Assembly: GCF_014698065.1 (NCBI RefSeq) | Contig: NZ_JACJSI010000046.1 | Location: forward strand, 1 to 51,258 | Direction of reading: 5' to 3' | From: Nostoc flagelliforme FACHB-838 | GTDB taxonomy: Bacteria; Cyanobacteriota; Cyanobacteriia; Cyanobacteriales; Nostocaceae | Length of the DNA stretch: 51,258 nucleotides | Shown: piece by piece, positions 1 to 8,993 of the stretch | Numbering within the stretch: position 1 is the stretch's first letter | Layout: every line of letters begins with the position of its first letter | Translations under genes and position numbers: made by a program | The notes under the pieces: generated by a model | Seen by the model: the letters and a program-made list of their open reading frames with translations, nothing else | Told to the model about the DNA's origin: nothing | The model's database searches: none

Positions 1-116
1 TTTAATTCAGCAACTAAAACGCCCAAGTATTCCTATGTGCTTGGTTTGATTTAAATTGTCGTGTGGTAGGGCTACGCCCCGCTCGCTATTTGTTCCAGTT
101 GCGTAAGTCCTGAACT

Positions 117-374
117 ATTGTTCCCAACTTGACGCGTGGCGCACGTCCATACGGGATTATTGAAAATGTTGTCACTCACCCCAATTATCGACAACAGGGA
201 TTTGGTACACAAGTGCTGCATTATGCCTTAGCTTTGGCATGGGAGCAACAGTGTTATAAAGTGATGCTTTTAAGTGGCTCAAAACGTGAGGAGACTTTGC
301 ACTTCTATGAAAAAGTAGGGTTTAAGCGTGGAGTAAAAACCGGATTTGTTGCCCTACCTCCAGAAAAGTTGTAA
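117..374 (+). pseudogene. GNAT acetyltransferase, 5'-truncated remnant
   Basis: Reading frame ending at 374 gives the C-terminal half of a GNAT N-acetyltransferase: a stretch reading RPYGIIENVVTHPNYRQQGF, with the acetyl-CoA-binding Q/R-x-x-G-x-G/A loop (RQQGFG), and the family-typical YEKVGFKRG near the end. Only about 80-86 residues are present against roughly 150 for the family. The frame is closed upstream by TGA at 111-113. The homologous frame (T-I-V-P-N-L-T-R-G) runs right up to that stop, so the gene was cut there rather than starting at the TTG at 129. The break coincides with a GCGTAAGTCCT motif (101-111) that resembles the ends of the repeat at 5012-5146, which suggests repeat insertion or recombination removed the 5' half. 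Probably non-functional. Confidence 0.7.
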
Positions 375-1104
375 GTAAGATTCATCCGGATTGGACAGCT
401 TTTAAAAAGCCTAATTTATCTTTGGATTCCTTTTCATAAAATTGTCTTTTACAAAAAACTTAATTCTTAGGCGAAAATATTGAGTCAATCAGGCTGGAAA
501 TTTTTGATTGCGATCGCTAATTTTCAGTTTAATATTTTGAAATTTACCATCGAGGACAACTATCTAAAGAGTGAAAATTTTTCCTCAAAATCCAGCCCTG
601 AGTTAGTTGTATAATCTCGATTAAAGACTAATAATATATTATGTAGGCCAAGATACATTTTACTTATTAAATGTTGCTATAGATCATGATGCATTGAGCT
701 TGACGGCATTAACTCTCCTCGGCAATTCTAAAGACACGGCTATTTAAGGCCAATTATTTTACTGCTTGGTTGCAATTTTAGAACTGATGAAATCGCTTAC
801 TTGCACTAATTATCTTTATTGTTGCAATCTACCATATTACCACAGTATGCTTGCTTATTTTTAGCGTCATCTGCGGTTTTTGAAAAAATAAATAAGATTC
901 CTATACCATCTGTAGTGAACATTGGGATAAATGTTATGAGATATCAAAGTAGCTACTCATAATATCCCGCATTTTAATTTTCCAGAGTTAACGGGTTTCA
1001 TATCGAGGCATAACCAAATAACTATCTGGATATTTGTATTCACCTAACGTTGCATTCAGTATTTCCCAATAGTCAACCCAAAAAATTCAAAAGAGGATAT
1101 TTCC
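375..1104. other. Intergenic, 730 bp, no gene seen
   Basis: AT-rich spacer with one HIP1-type octamer near 510. I see no convincing ORF or RNA. It should contain the promoter of the SLH/fasciclin gene; an AAGAGGA ribosome binding site lies at about 1091-1097, just before its ATG. Confidence 0.5.
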
Positions 1105-2814
1105 ATGTCTAGTTTGTTTCGTTGCTCATCAACAAAGGTTGCTTTGCTAGTTCTGGGAATGACCACAGCTATAATAAGTCCCATCGTAATTTCTACCCCA
1201 GCATTATCCCAAAGCACTGTTCCTACAACCCCATCTACAACCCCATCTACAACACCATCTGCAACACCATCACCAACTTCAACAGTTAACTTGTCTGATG
1301 TTTCCTCAGATTATTGGGCGCGTCCTTTCATTCAAGTTTTAGCTCAGAATAACGTGATTAGTGGCTTTCCTGATGGCAGTTTTAGACCGAATCAACCTGT
1401 GACTCGTGCTGAATTTGCTGCCTTGATTCAAAAAGCTTTCGGCAACCAAAACCGAGTTCGGCAATTAAGTCCAGGTGGATTTAGTGATGTTCCTGCTGGC
1501 TACTGGGCGGCTTCTGCAATTCAAAGCGCCTACGAAACTGGATTTTTGGCAGGCTATCCTGGGAACGTATTTAGACCAAATCAACAAATACCCAGGGTAC
1601 AGGGAATCGTTGCTTTAAGTAATGGCTTGGGTTTGTCTGGTGGCGATACAAGTATTCTTAGTACTTACTACAACGATGCTTCAGCTATCCCAGACTACGC
1701 TGTTGGAAGTGTGGCAGCAGCAACACAAGGTAATCTTGTTGTCAACTACCCAGATGTAAAACAACTCAATCCACAACAGTCCTTGACTCGTGCTGAAGCA
1801 GCGGCACTTTTATACCAAGCTTTGGCTAGACAAGGACGGGTGCAACCCATTGCTAGTAATCTTCCAGCTAGTCAGTATATTGTAGCTGGAACTCCTGGCG
1901 GTACTCAAACCGGTACCGATATTGTTTCTCTTGCTGCATCTAGTAATTCTTTTACCACTCTGACTTCTTTATTAAAGACATCGGGTTTAGCAGATGTTCT
2001 GCAACAGGCGGGGCCTTATACAGTCTTCGCTCCCACCGATCAAGCATTTGCTGCTTTACCTGCTGCTACTTTACAACAGTTACAGCAACCAGAGAATAGA
2101 GATGCATTAGTTAAGATTTTGAGATATCACGTAGTTCCCGGTGCGGTAACTTCCAGTCAACTTTCGGCTGGGGAACTGAGAACCGATGAAGGAACACCAG
2201 TAAATATTCAAATTGATACCGCTAACAATCAAGTCGGCGTGAATAATGCCAGAGTTCTCCAGGCAGACGTGAAAGCTAGCAATGGTGTTATCCATGCAAT
2301 TAACCAAGTCCTGATCCCAGCTGATGTTAATATCAGTCAGTTAAATCAGCCACCAACAGGAAACACAGATGGTACAACTGATACTACAGTAGGTAGAGCT
2401 ACTCGTGGTGGCAGAAGCTATATCGGTGTTGCTGGTAATATTGGTTTGAGTGGCAGTGATACAGCTTTGAGTGAAGGTAACTTTACAGTAATCAGTAAAC
2501 TTGGTCTGACACGCAATATATCAGTTCGGCCATCAGTATTGTTTGGAGACGATACAATATTTCTGGTTCCATTGACTTTAGATTTTTCTCCCCAAGCAGC
2601 AGGTGCGGTAGGGGAAAGAACCTTTGCTATATCTCCTTACGTGGGTGCTGGCGTAGCTATTGAAGCTAATCTTGATACTGATTTTGGATTACTGCTAACT
2701 GGTGGTGTAGACGTTCCTCTGGGTACTCGGTTTACGCTGACAGGTGCTGTAAATGCTGCTTTTATGGATGAAACTGATGTCGGGCTACTATTTGGAGTTG
2801 GCTACAACTTCTAA
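1105..2814 (+). CDS. SLH- and fasciclin-domain envelope protein with C-terminal beta-barrel-like region
   Basis: 569 aa. Residues 1-36 form a signal peptide (hydrophobic core, ALSQ end), followed by a Thr/Pro linker of TTPS repeats (37-60). Residues 64-240 hold about three S-layer homology modules (DYWARPFIQVLAQNNVISGF, FRPNQPVTRAEFAALI and similar), which bind peptidoglycan-linked polymer. Residues 273-405 are a FAS1/fasciclin domain (YTVFAPTDQAFAALP, ILRYHVVPG, NGVIHAINQVLIP). Residues 430-569 are Gly-rich alternating strands ending in Tyr-Asn-Phe; a C-terminal Phe is typical of outer-membrane beta-barrels. Likely anchored between peptidoglycan and outer membrane, with a structural or adhesive role (inferred). 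The start is set by AAGAGGA upstream of ATG. It appears monocistronic, convergent with the O-methyltransferase. Confidence 0.9.
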   Translation: MSSLFRCSSTKVALLVLGMTTAIISPIVISTPALSQSTVPTTPSTTPSTTPSATPSPTSTVNLSDVSSDYWARPFIQVLAQNNVISGFPDGSFRPNQPVTRAEFAALIQKAFGNQNRVRQLSPGGFSDVPAGYWAASAIQSAYETGFLAGYPGNVFRPNQQIPRVQGIVALSNGLGLSGGDTSILSTYYNDASAIPDYAVGSVAAATQGNLVVNYPDVKQLNPQQSLTRAEAAALLYQALARQGRVQPIASNLPASQYIVAGTPGGTQTGTDIVSLAASSNSFTTLTSLLKTSGLADVLQQAGPYTVFAPTDQAFAALPAATLQQLQQPENRDALVKILRYHVVPGAVTSSQLSAGELRTDEGTPVNIQIDTANNQVGVNNARVLQADVKASNGVIHAINQVLIPADVNISQLNQPPTGNTDGTTDTTVGRATRGGRSYIGVAGNIGLSGSDTALSEGNFTVISKLGLTRNISVRPSVLFGDDTIFLVPLTLDFSPQAAGAVGERTFAISPYVGAGVAIEANLDTDFGLLLTGGVDVPLGTRFTLTGAVNAAFMDETDVGLLFGVGYNF

Positions 2815-2843
2815 GAGTTAACAGTATCAACATACGCTAGGGG

Positions 2844-2863
2844 GCGCACAATTAGTTGTGCGC
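2844..2863. terminator. Hairpin between convergent genes, candidate bidirectional terminator
   Basis: GCGCACAA-TTAG-TTGTGCGC forms an 8-bp perfect stem between the ends of the SLH gene (2814) and the convergent methyltransferase (2874). There is no clear T-tract on either side, so intrinsic termination is only probable. Confidence 0.4.
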
Positions 2864-2873
2864 TCGCTCCTAT

Positions 2874-3539
2874 TTAGGGGCGCTTGATGGCTAAAGTAAG
2901 CCCATCGGCGATGGGGACAAGGGAGAGTGTTATTCGTTCGTCATGATGTAACTTTTTGTTGAGCGCCCGGATAGATTGGGTGCTTTCATCTTGATATTGA
3001 TCGTCAGCTACTTGTCCCGACCATAAAACATTATCAATAGCAATTAATCCACCTGGACGTACTAATTGCAGCGATCGCTCATAATATACATCATAATTTT
3101 CTTTATCAGCATCAATAAAGGCAAAATCATAAGTCTCGGCTTGCCCAGTTGCCAATAGCTGATCTAAAGTTTCCAAAGCTGGTGCTAATCGCAGATCGAT
3201 TTTATCGGCAACCCCAGCTTTCTGCCAATACCGTCGGGCGATCGCAGTAAATTCTTCACTCACATCACAAGCGATAATCTTGCCATCAGTCGGTAGTGCT
3301 AAAGCTACAGAAAGTGAGCTATAACCTGTAAAAACTCCAACTTCCAAGGTTTTCCTCGCTCCAATTAACTGCACCAGAAGGCTCATAAACTGCCCTTGTT
3401 CTGGTGAAATCTGCATTCCACTCCAGGGATGATTGGCAGTTTCTTGGCGTAACTTCCCAAGAATTTCTGGTTCCCGCAGCGAAACTGATAAAAGATAATT
3501 GTAGAGTTGGTTATCAAGACCTATAGACTGTTTTGGCAT
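2874..3539 (-). CDS. Class I SAM-dependent O-methyltransferase (caffeoyl-CoA O-methyltransferase-like)
   Basis: 221 aa, normal length for the metal-dependent small-molecule O-methyltransferase family. The SAM-binding motif is seen at residues ~60-75 (TLEVGVFTGYSSLSVALALP), then FIDADKENY at ~140, whose Asp residues ligate metal and substrate in the family, and LVRPGGLIAIDNVLWSGQV. Predicted to methylate a catechol-type or related substrate in the cytoplasm; the true substrate is unknown. The ATG at 3539 faces the lipoprotein gene divergently, with 67 bp to that gene's preferred start, so both promoters share a very short region or overlap the coding ends. Confidence 0.9.
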   Translation of the reverse strand: MPKQSIGLDNQLYNYLLSVSLREPEILGKLRQETANHPWSGMQISPEQGQFMSLLVQLIGARKTLEVGVFTGYSSLSVALALPTDGKIIACDVSEEFTAIARRYWQKAGVADKIDLRLAPALETLDQLLATGQAETYDFAFIDADKENYDVYYERSLQLVRPGGLIAIDNVLWSGQVADDQYQDESTQSIRALNKKLHHDERITLSLVPIADGLTLAIKRP

Positions 3540-3606
3540 GGTAGATGAAAGAATTGAGAGAATCTACAGTTATACTATCGCTGATAAGTGGAATCTCAGG
3601 AATAAC

Positions 3607-4014
3607 ATGGTGCGCTTAGTTTTGATAGCAATATTGCTGGTGCTAGTAACGGCTTGTGGCAGTATTGGACTGCTACCGACTAACGATTTAGTGCAAAAAG
3701 CGATCGCACTTGGGCTAGAGCAAACTCAACAAAAACTTAGCCAACAGTTGGATCTAGATTTTCAAGGATTTGAAATCAAACGTCTATCAATTGCCCAGGA
3801 ACAACCCTTAACGATTGAAAATTTACCAGCTTTCCACGTTCGGGGAACCTACGACTTGATTATTAAGCTACCAAAACGACAGTTGACGCAACCAAAAAAA
3901 CCCTTTGATGTTTACCTGCAAATTCAGCAAGAAGGTAAAACTTGGCGATTGCTGCTTCCAGATAAAGGTAGCAAAAATACTCAACCAATTTGGCGTAGTT
4001 ATCTCATTCAATAG
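3607..4014 (+). CDS. Small predicted lipoprotein, conserved cyanobacterial type
   Basis: From the ATG at 3607, 135 aa with a lipoprotein signal: positive start, hydrophobic LVLIAILLVLVTAC with lipobox L-V-T-A-C-G, so Cys would be acylated. The mature part is a small alpha/beta-looking domain (LDLDFQGFEIKRLSIAQEQP, FHVRGTYDLIIKLPKRQ) with no family I can name. An upstream ATG at 3538 would overlap the methyltransferase start and push the signal sequence inside the protein, so 3607 is preferred. The 3' end of this gene is duplicated downstream (see the 107-bp repeat). Confidence 0.75.
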   Translation: MVRLVLIAILLVLVTACGSIGLLPTNDLVQKAIALGLEQTQQKLSQQLDLDFQGFEIKRLSIAQEQPLTIENLPAFHVRGTYDLIIKLPKRQLTQPKKPFDVYLQIQQEGKTWRLLLPDKGSKNTQPIWRSYLIQ

Positions 4015-4157
4015 CTGGTTTGTGCAACTACAAAAACCATCACAATCACCTCTGTTACGACTCTTCCCAAAAAGGTAGCAAAGATACTCAACCTAATTGG
4101 CGTAGCTATCTCATTCAATAGCTGGTGTGTGCAAATAGAAAAACCAGCACAATTACT
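3964..4157 (+). repeat. Imperfect tandem duplication, period 107 bp, covering the 3' end of the lipoprotein gene
   Basis: The stretch from AAAGGTAGCAAAAATACTC (3964) through the stop codon and on to AAAAACCATCACAAT (~4050) recurs from 4071 to ~4157 with about ten substitutions (AAAGGTAGCAAAGATACTC onward). The second copy is non-coding, carrying a fossil of the last ~17 codons plus the stop. It shows a local duplication of the gene tail that has since diverged. Confidence 0.85.
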
Positions 4158-4219
4158 TAGGTATAAGTGCTAGGGTAAAGTCATGATCGAGGTGATAGTT
4201 TCACCGGAGACAGGATAAG

Positions 4220-4993
4220 ATGTATATCAACTTTTTCATCAGTTCCATTACCGGAATTGTGATTGTGGTGCTAACGGCTTTTGGCTTACTGCAATGGTTG
4301 CACCTCCCTGCGGGTAACTTTCTTGATTGGGTGATTGGTGGTGCAAGCTTTTGGTGGCTATTGGTAATTGTTACCGTACCGTGGAATGTGCATTTTCAAG
4401 CCAAAGAAGTCTTAGCAGAAGCAGCACAATCAACTGAGAGAGGAATTCCAGTCGATGAAAAACAAGTGAAGTATGTGACAGTGTTGGCAAAGCGATCGCT
4501 CTGGGTTGCCATTGCTTTACACTTATTCTCAGCCGTTGGTCTTTATACACTTGCTGTCACTGGTATTAGTACGGTGGGGTATATAAGTTCTGGCGCAGCT
4601 TTGTTATTAACAATTCTCCGTCCAGCGATTCGCGCTTATGAGTATTTATATGCGCGGTTAACGATGATTCGCCAAGAATGGAAGTATCCGCGTGAAGATA
4701 TTATTGAACTGCGCGATCGCTTCTCTATATTGGAACAAAAAATTCAGTCATTGGAAGATCAACTCAACGCCGAACAACCCTATTCATTACCCGCAACTCA
4801 ACAACGCTTTGCCGAAGAGACTCGTAGAGATTTAGCTCAAGTTGCGGCTAATTTAGAAGAATTACGGGCGACAAATCAAACCGAACATGAGCGTTTGGGA
4901 AGAGAAGCCAGAAATGCGATCGCGCAACTTTCCACCGACGGGCAATTTCTCGATCATGTCCGCGAAATTATTCGATTTTTTAAGACTGCTTAA
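4220..4993 (+). CDS. Integral membrane protein with C-terminal coiled coil, unknown function
   Basis: 257 aa. Hydrophobic segments near residues 5-25, 35-55, 95-115 and 118-140 suggest four membrane spans. Residues ~155-240 are charged and heptad-like (FSILEQKIQSLEDQLNAEQ, RRDLAQVAANLEELRATNQ), a cytoplasmic coiled coil. GGAGACAGGATAAG precedes the ATG, a good ribosome binding site. I do not recognise a named family; the layout suggests a membrane-anchored scaffold. It stands alone, followed by a repeat-bearing spacer. Confidence 0.8.
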   Translation: MYINFFISSITGIVIVVLTAFGLLQWLHLPAGNFLDWVIGGASFWWLLVIVTVPWNVHFQAKEVLAEAAQSTERGIPVDEKQVKYVTVLAKRSLWVAIALHLFSAVGLYTLAVTGISTVGYISSGAALLLTILRPAIRAYEYLYARLTMIRQEWKYPREDIIELRDRFSILEQKIQSLEDQLNAEQPYSLPATQQRFAEETRRDLAQVAANLEELRATNQTEHERLGREARNAIAQLSTDGQFLDHVREIIRFFKTA

Positions 4994-5011
4994 TTATTGC
5001 TCCCATAACTC

Positions 5012-5146
5012 TAGGACTTACGCAAAATATCTCTTAAACTTTTATTTCTCCGTGTCCTCTGTGCCTCTGCGGTTCGTTTCTCTTTCTTCTTTCTTGTACT
5101 TAAATATGGTTTAGCGCATCTTCATACAGAATTGGTATAAGTCCTA
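5012..5146. mobile_element. Short element with terminal inverted repeats (MITE-like), ~135 bp
   Basis: TAGGACTTA at 5012-5020 is mirrored by TAAGTCCTA at 5138-5146, a 9-bp perfect terminal inverted repeat with partial extension inward. The interior carries the dispersed cyanobacterial motif CTCTGTGCCTCTGCGGTTCG, also found near 26970 and, inverted, near 11213. It has no coding capacity. A related end motif sits at 101-111, where the GNAT remnant is cut. Confidence 0.5.
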
Positions 5147-5172
5147 AACTCAACATAACTGATACAAATAGT

Positions 5173-5198
5173 TAGGGACGTACAATTGTACGCCCCTA
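5173..5198. terminator. Palindrome downstream of gcvP
   Basis: A 26-bp near-perfect palindrome with one mismatch pair, centred on GTACAATTGTAC and flanked by TAGGG/CCCTA. It lies 40 bp beyond the gcvP stop on the minus strand. It could act as a terminator or mRNA 3'-end structure, but no T-run follows, and it also resembles dispersed palindromes at 11275 and 29240. Confidence 0.35.
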
Positions 5199-5237
5199 TA
5201 GCCTCAGTCTCCTAATCAGCGTAATAGGGCTGAGGTA

Positions 5238-8156
5238 CTACGAATAAGCATCCATTGGCAGACAAGAGCAAACAAAATTCCTGTCACCAAAAGCTGCATC
5301 AATGCGGCCAACAGCAGGCCAGAATTTATATTCACGAGTCCAAGGCGCAGGATAAGCAGCTTGCTCACGAGAATAAGGATGATGCCATTCTCCGGTGATA
5401 AGACTTTCGGCAGTGTGGGGTGCGTTCTTCAAAACATTATCTTGGGCATCCACCTTGCCAACTTCTATTTCGGCAATTTCTTGACGAATAGAAATTAACG
5501 CATCACAGAAACGATCTAATTCTTGTTTAGATTCACTTTCTGTAGGTTCCACCATGATTGTACCGCCTACAGGCCAGGAGACAGTTGGCGCATGGAAGCC
5601 ATAATCTATCAGACGCTTGGCAACATCATCGATTTCGATACTTGCCGATTTTTTTAGCGATCGCAAATCTAAAATACATTCATGGGCAACCAGACCATTT
5701 TTCCCCTGATACAAAACCGGATAGTACGATTCCAGTTTCTTAGCAATGTAGTTAGCGTTGAGAATTGCCACCTTAGTTGCTTCGGTTAAACCCCCTGCAC
5801 CCATCATGGCGATATACATCCAAGAAATCACCAAAATACTCGCACTACCCCAAGGCGCAGCCGCAACAGCACCAATACGTTGGGAATTAGAGATTTCTTC
5901 CCTACTCCCCACCACAGGATGTCCAGGTAGGAACGGCACAAGATGAGAAGCAACACCAATAGGCCCCATACCAGGGCCACCGCCACCATGAGGAATACAG
6001 AAGGTTTTGTGCAGATTCAAGTGACAAACATCCGCGCCAATATCCCCAGGACGGCAAATTCCCACTTGGGCGTTCATATTTGCCCCATCCATGTAAACTT
6101 GTCCACCGTGACTATGGACAACAGCGCAGATTTCCTGAATTGGCTCCTCAAAGACACCGTGGGTTGAGGGATATGTCACCATTAAGGCAGCTAAATCATT
6201 GCTGTGTTTTTCTGCCTTACTCTTCAGGTCATCAACGTCAATATTACCTTGTGAGTCACAGGCAACAGCCACAACCTTCATCCCGCACATCACTGCACTC
6301 GCTGGATTTGTCCCGTGTGCGGAAGTAGGAATCAAACAAACATTGCGGTGTGCTTCACCCCGATTTTCGTGATACTGACGAATGACTAAAAGTCCAGCAT
6401 ACTCACCTTGAGAACCGGCATTTGGTTGTAAAGAAATTCCTGCAAAACCAGTAATTTCAGCTAACCATGCCTCAAGTTGCTCAAACAGAAGTTGATAACC
6501 TTGCGTTTGTGACGCGGGGGCAAATGGATGAATTTTCCCAAATTTCTCCCAACTTACCGGAATCATCTCAGATGTCGCATTCAACTTCATTGTGCATGAC
6601 CCTAAAGGAATCATCGATGTCGTTAGCGACAAGTCCTTGCTTTCTAGCTTGTGCAAATAGCGCAATAACTCAGTTTCTGAGTGATAGCGGTTAAAGACTG
6701 GGTGAGTGAGATATGTACTTGTACGGGAGAGAGGGAGATGGGAGGATGAGGAAACAGTTAATTCTTCTAAACTGAAGGGTAAATCATCTGTACCAGCGAA
6801 AATTTGCCAAAGGTCGATTAAATCTTTTGGTGTAGTTGTTTCATCCAGCGAGATACCAACAGCAGTTGCATCAAAAACCCGCAGGTTAATTTGCAATTTT
6901 TCGCTAGCTGCCAGAATATCTTCTAAATTTCGTCTTCCCAATTCAACTCGCAGCGTATCAAAGTAATCTTTGGAACTGATGTTGTAACCCAAACGCTTCA
7001 GTCCTTCCGCCAGCAACACTGTCAAAGAGTGGATATTTTCGGCAATTTGCTTCAGTCCAGCAGGGCCATGATAGACCGCGTACATACTCGCCATTACCGC
7101 CAGCAACACCTGTGCAGTACAGATATTACTAGTAGCTTTTTCACGACGAATGTGCTGTTCGCGGGTTTGCAAAGCGAGACGCAATGCAGGTTTACCCTGG
7201 GTATCTTTTGATACTCCAATAATTCGCCCTGGAACTAGCCGCTTATACTCTTCTTTTGTAGCGAAGTATGCCGCATGAGGGCCACCATTCCCCAAGGGAA
7301 TACCGAACCGCTGAGTGCTGCCTACAGCAATATCAGCACCAAATTCCCCAGGAGGGGTTAGCAAAGTTAAACTTAAAGGATCTGCTGCTACCGTCACCAA
7401 TGCACCCTTAGCATGGGCTTTTTCTATAAAAGCGCGGTAGTCGTAAATGGTGCCATCACTTGCAGGATATTGCAGAACAGCCCCAAAAATTGCTTGTTCA
7501 AAATCAAATGTTTGATGATCGCCAACAACAATCTTAATCCCCAATGGTTGAGCGCGTGTTTGCAACACATCGATAGTTTGGGGATGGCAGTCACGAGAGA
7601 CAAAATAGGCATCTGCATGATTTTTGGAGACACCATAGCTTAGGCTCATTGCTTCAGCAGCTGCGGTGGCTTCATCAAGTAACGAAGCATTGGCAATTTC
7701 CAAACCTGTGAGGTCAATAATCAGGGTTTGAAAATTCAGCAGCGCTTCTAGTCGTCCTTGGGCAATTTCTGGCTGATAAGGAGTGTAGGCAGTATACCAA
7801 CCGGGGTTTTCTAGGATGTTACGCCCAATTACAGGTGGGGTAATAGTATCGTAATATCCCATACCAATATATGAGCGGAAAACTTGATTTTTGGCAGCAA
7901 CTTTTTTTAACGATGCCAGCGCTGCGTACTCACTTTCTGCTTCTGGTAACTTTAGCGGTTGCTTCAGCCGAATTGCCTGTGGAACTGTTTGGTCGATTAG
8001 GGCATCCAGGCTGGGAAACCCCAAAACCTTAAGCATAAGCTGGATGTCATCGGAGTTAGGGCCAATGTGTCTTGGCGCAAAATTACTTAATTTCTGACTT
8101 TTTTCGTCCAGCACTTGCTGCTCATGAGATTTGAGAATAGGGGCGTTTAATACCAC
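5238..8156 (-). CDS. gcvP: Glycine dehydrogenase (decarboxylating), P protein of the glycine cleavage system
   Basis: 972 aa, full length for the fused homodimeric type (both halves in one chain). It decarboxylates glycine using PLP and passes the aminomethyl group to the lipoyl arm of H protein, which is part of photorespiratory glycine turnover in cyanobacteria. The PLP-lysine motif LNLHKTFCIPHGGGGPGMGP is present with Lys717; the N-terminal part shows the family opening RHIGPN and IGMGYYDT. It follows gcvT and gcvH on the same strand (322-bp gap to gcvH), so the three may be one transcription unit or have an added promoter in the gap. Confidence 0.97.
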   Translation of the reverse strand: MVLNAPILKSHEQQVLDEKSQKLSNFAPRHIGPNSDDIQLMLKVLGFPSLDALIDQTVPQAIRLKQPLKLPEAESEYAALASLKKVAAKNQVFRSYIGMGYYDTITPPVIGRNILENPGWYTAYTPYQPEIAQGRLEALLNFQTLIIDLTGLEIANASLLDEATAAAEAMSLSYGVSKNHADAYFVSRDCHPQTIDVLQTRAQPLGIKIVVGDHQTFDFEQAIFGAVLQYPASDGTIYDYRAFIEKAHAKGALVTVAADPLSLTLLTPPGEFGADIAVGSTQRFGIPLGNGGPHAAYFATKEEYKRLVPGRIIGVSKDTQGKPALRLALQTREQHIRREKATSNICTAQVLLAVMASMYAVYHGPAGLKQIAENIHSLTVLLAEGLKRLGYNISSKDYFDTLRVELGRRNLEDILAASEKLQINLRVFDATAVGISLDETTTPKDLIDLWQIFAGTDDLPFSLEELTVSSSSHLPLSRTSTYLTHPVFNRYHSETELLRYLHKLESKDLSLTTSMIPLGSCTMKLNATSEMIPVSWEKFGKIHPFAPASQTQGYQLLFEQLEAWLAEITGFAGISLQPNAGSQGEYAGLLVIRQYHENRGEAHRNVCLIPTSAHGTNPASAVMCGMKVVAVACDSQGNIDVDDLKSKAEKHSNDLAALMVTYPSTHGVFEEPIQEICAVVHSHGGQVYMDGANMNAQVGICRPGDIGADVCHLNLHKTFCIPHGGGGPGMGPIGVASHLVPFLPGHPVVGSREEISNSQRIGAVAAAPWGSASILVISWMYIAMMGAGGLTEATKVAILNANYIAKKLESYYPVLYQGKNGLVAHECILDLRSLKKSASIEIDDVAKRLIDYGFHAPTVSWPVGGTIMVEPTESESKQELDRFCDALISIRQEIAEIEVGKVDAQDNVLKNAPHTAESLITGEWHHPYSREQAAYPAPWTREYKFWPAVGRIDAAFGDRNFVCSCLPMDAYS

Positions 8157-8478
8157 AAATTACTCTCCAGACGGTACTATTTCATATTTTGCAATAAATA
8201 CTGATGAGAAGTAGGTGTAATTTTTCAGTTCATCTAAATTTCATGATTTATTTTGAGATGGAGTGGGAGATGAGAGAGATGGCAATATCGTTCGGTTAAG
8301 GAATTTTTGGTTGAGGCAGCCTGTTCTTGGGCAGAGGGAGATGAGAGCAGGGGGAGCAGAGGGAGAAGAGAAGCAGAGGGAGAAAGAGCTACTTAGTAAT
8401 AAGTAATGCTTCCTCCTCCCCTGCCTCCCCCGCCTCCCCTGCTTATCAGAACCAAATTCCCCTTGTTCCCCTTACCCC
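8157..8478. repeat. Spacer with purine-rich then pyrimidine-rich low-complexity tracts
   Basis: About 8330-8393 is purine-rich (GGGAGCAGAGGGAGAAGAG type) and 8409-8443 is its near mirror in pyrimidines (CCTCCCCTGCCTCCCCCGCC). Together they could fold into a long imperfect hairpin. Similar tracts are scattered in Nostoc-type genomes. The gcvP 5' region (8157-8330) must lie here; I see no riboswitch. Confidence 0.55.
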
Positions 8479-8868
8479 CTACTCCCCTTCTACCAGCGCC
8501 CGATACTCATCGGCTGTCAAGGCATCCTCAACTTCGCCAGGGTCATTGACGCGCACTTTCAAAAACCACCCTTCCCCGTAGGGATCTTCTGACACTTCTT
8601 CGGGAGAATTTATTAAGGCTTCATTCCGTTCTATAACGGTGCCTGTCACTGGTGAATTCAGTTCCTCAACGGCTTTCACGGATTCAATTGTGCCAAAGTT
8701 TTCTCCTCTAGCAAGAGCATCGCCAATTTCTGGCAGTTCCAAAAAGACGATATCACCCAATTCATGTGTGGCAAACTCAGTAATGCCAATGGTGGCAATT
8801 TCACCATCTATTCGCACATATTCATGAGAATCCAGGTATCTGAAATCTTGAGGATATTCAAAAGACAT
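8479..8868 (-). CDS. gcvH: Glycine cleavage system H protein
   Basis: 129 aa, the usual length. It carries the lipoyl cofactor that shuttles the aminomethyl group from P to T protein. The lipoylation motif is GTIESVKAVEELNSP with Lys65; the flanking ITEFATHELGDIVFLELPEI and VTGTVIERN are family hallmarks. It lies between gcvT (125 bp upstream) and gcvP in transcription order. Confidence 0.97.
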   Translation of the reverse strand: MSFEYPQDFRYLDSHEYVRIDGEIATIGITEFATHELGDIVFLELPEIGDALARGENFGTIESVKAVEELNSPVTGTVIERNEALINSPEEVSEDPYGEGWFLKVRVNDPGEVEDALTADEYRALVEGE

Positions 8869-8993
8869 ATCACTTCCTCTCCCTTATTAAAAAAATTATT
8901 GCCTCAATAGTCATCCAAGCCATATATGGTAATGAACCTTAGTGTAGATTGAATAACTCACAACACATTATTCCTCAAAAACCTCGGCGCTTA

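Noticed and set aside
5558..8097. Several plus-strand ORFs opposite gcvP
   Set aside because: Shadows of a well-conserved gene; none has a recognisable family.
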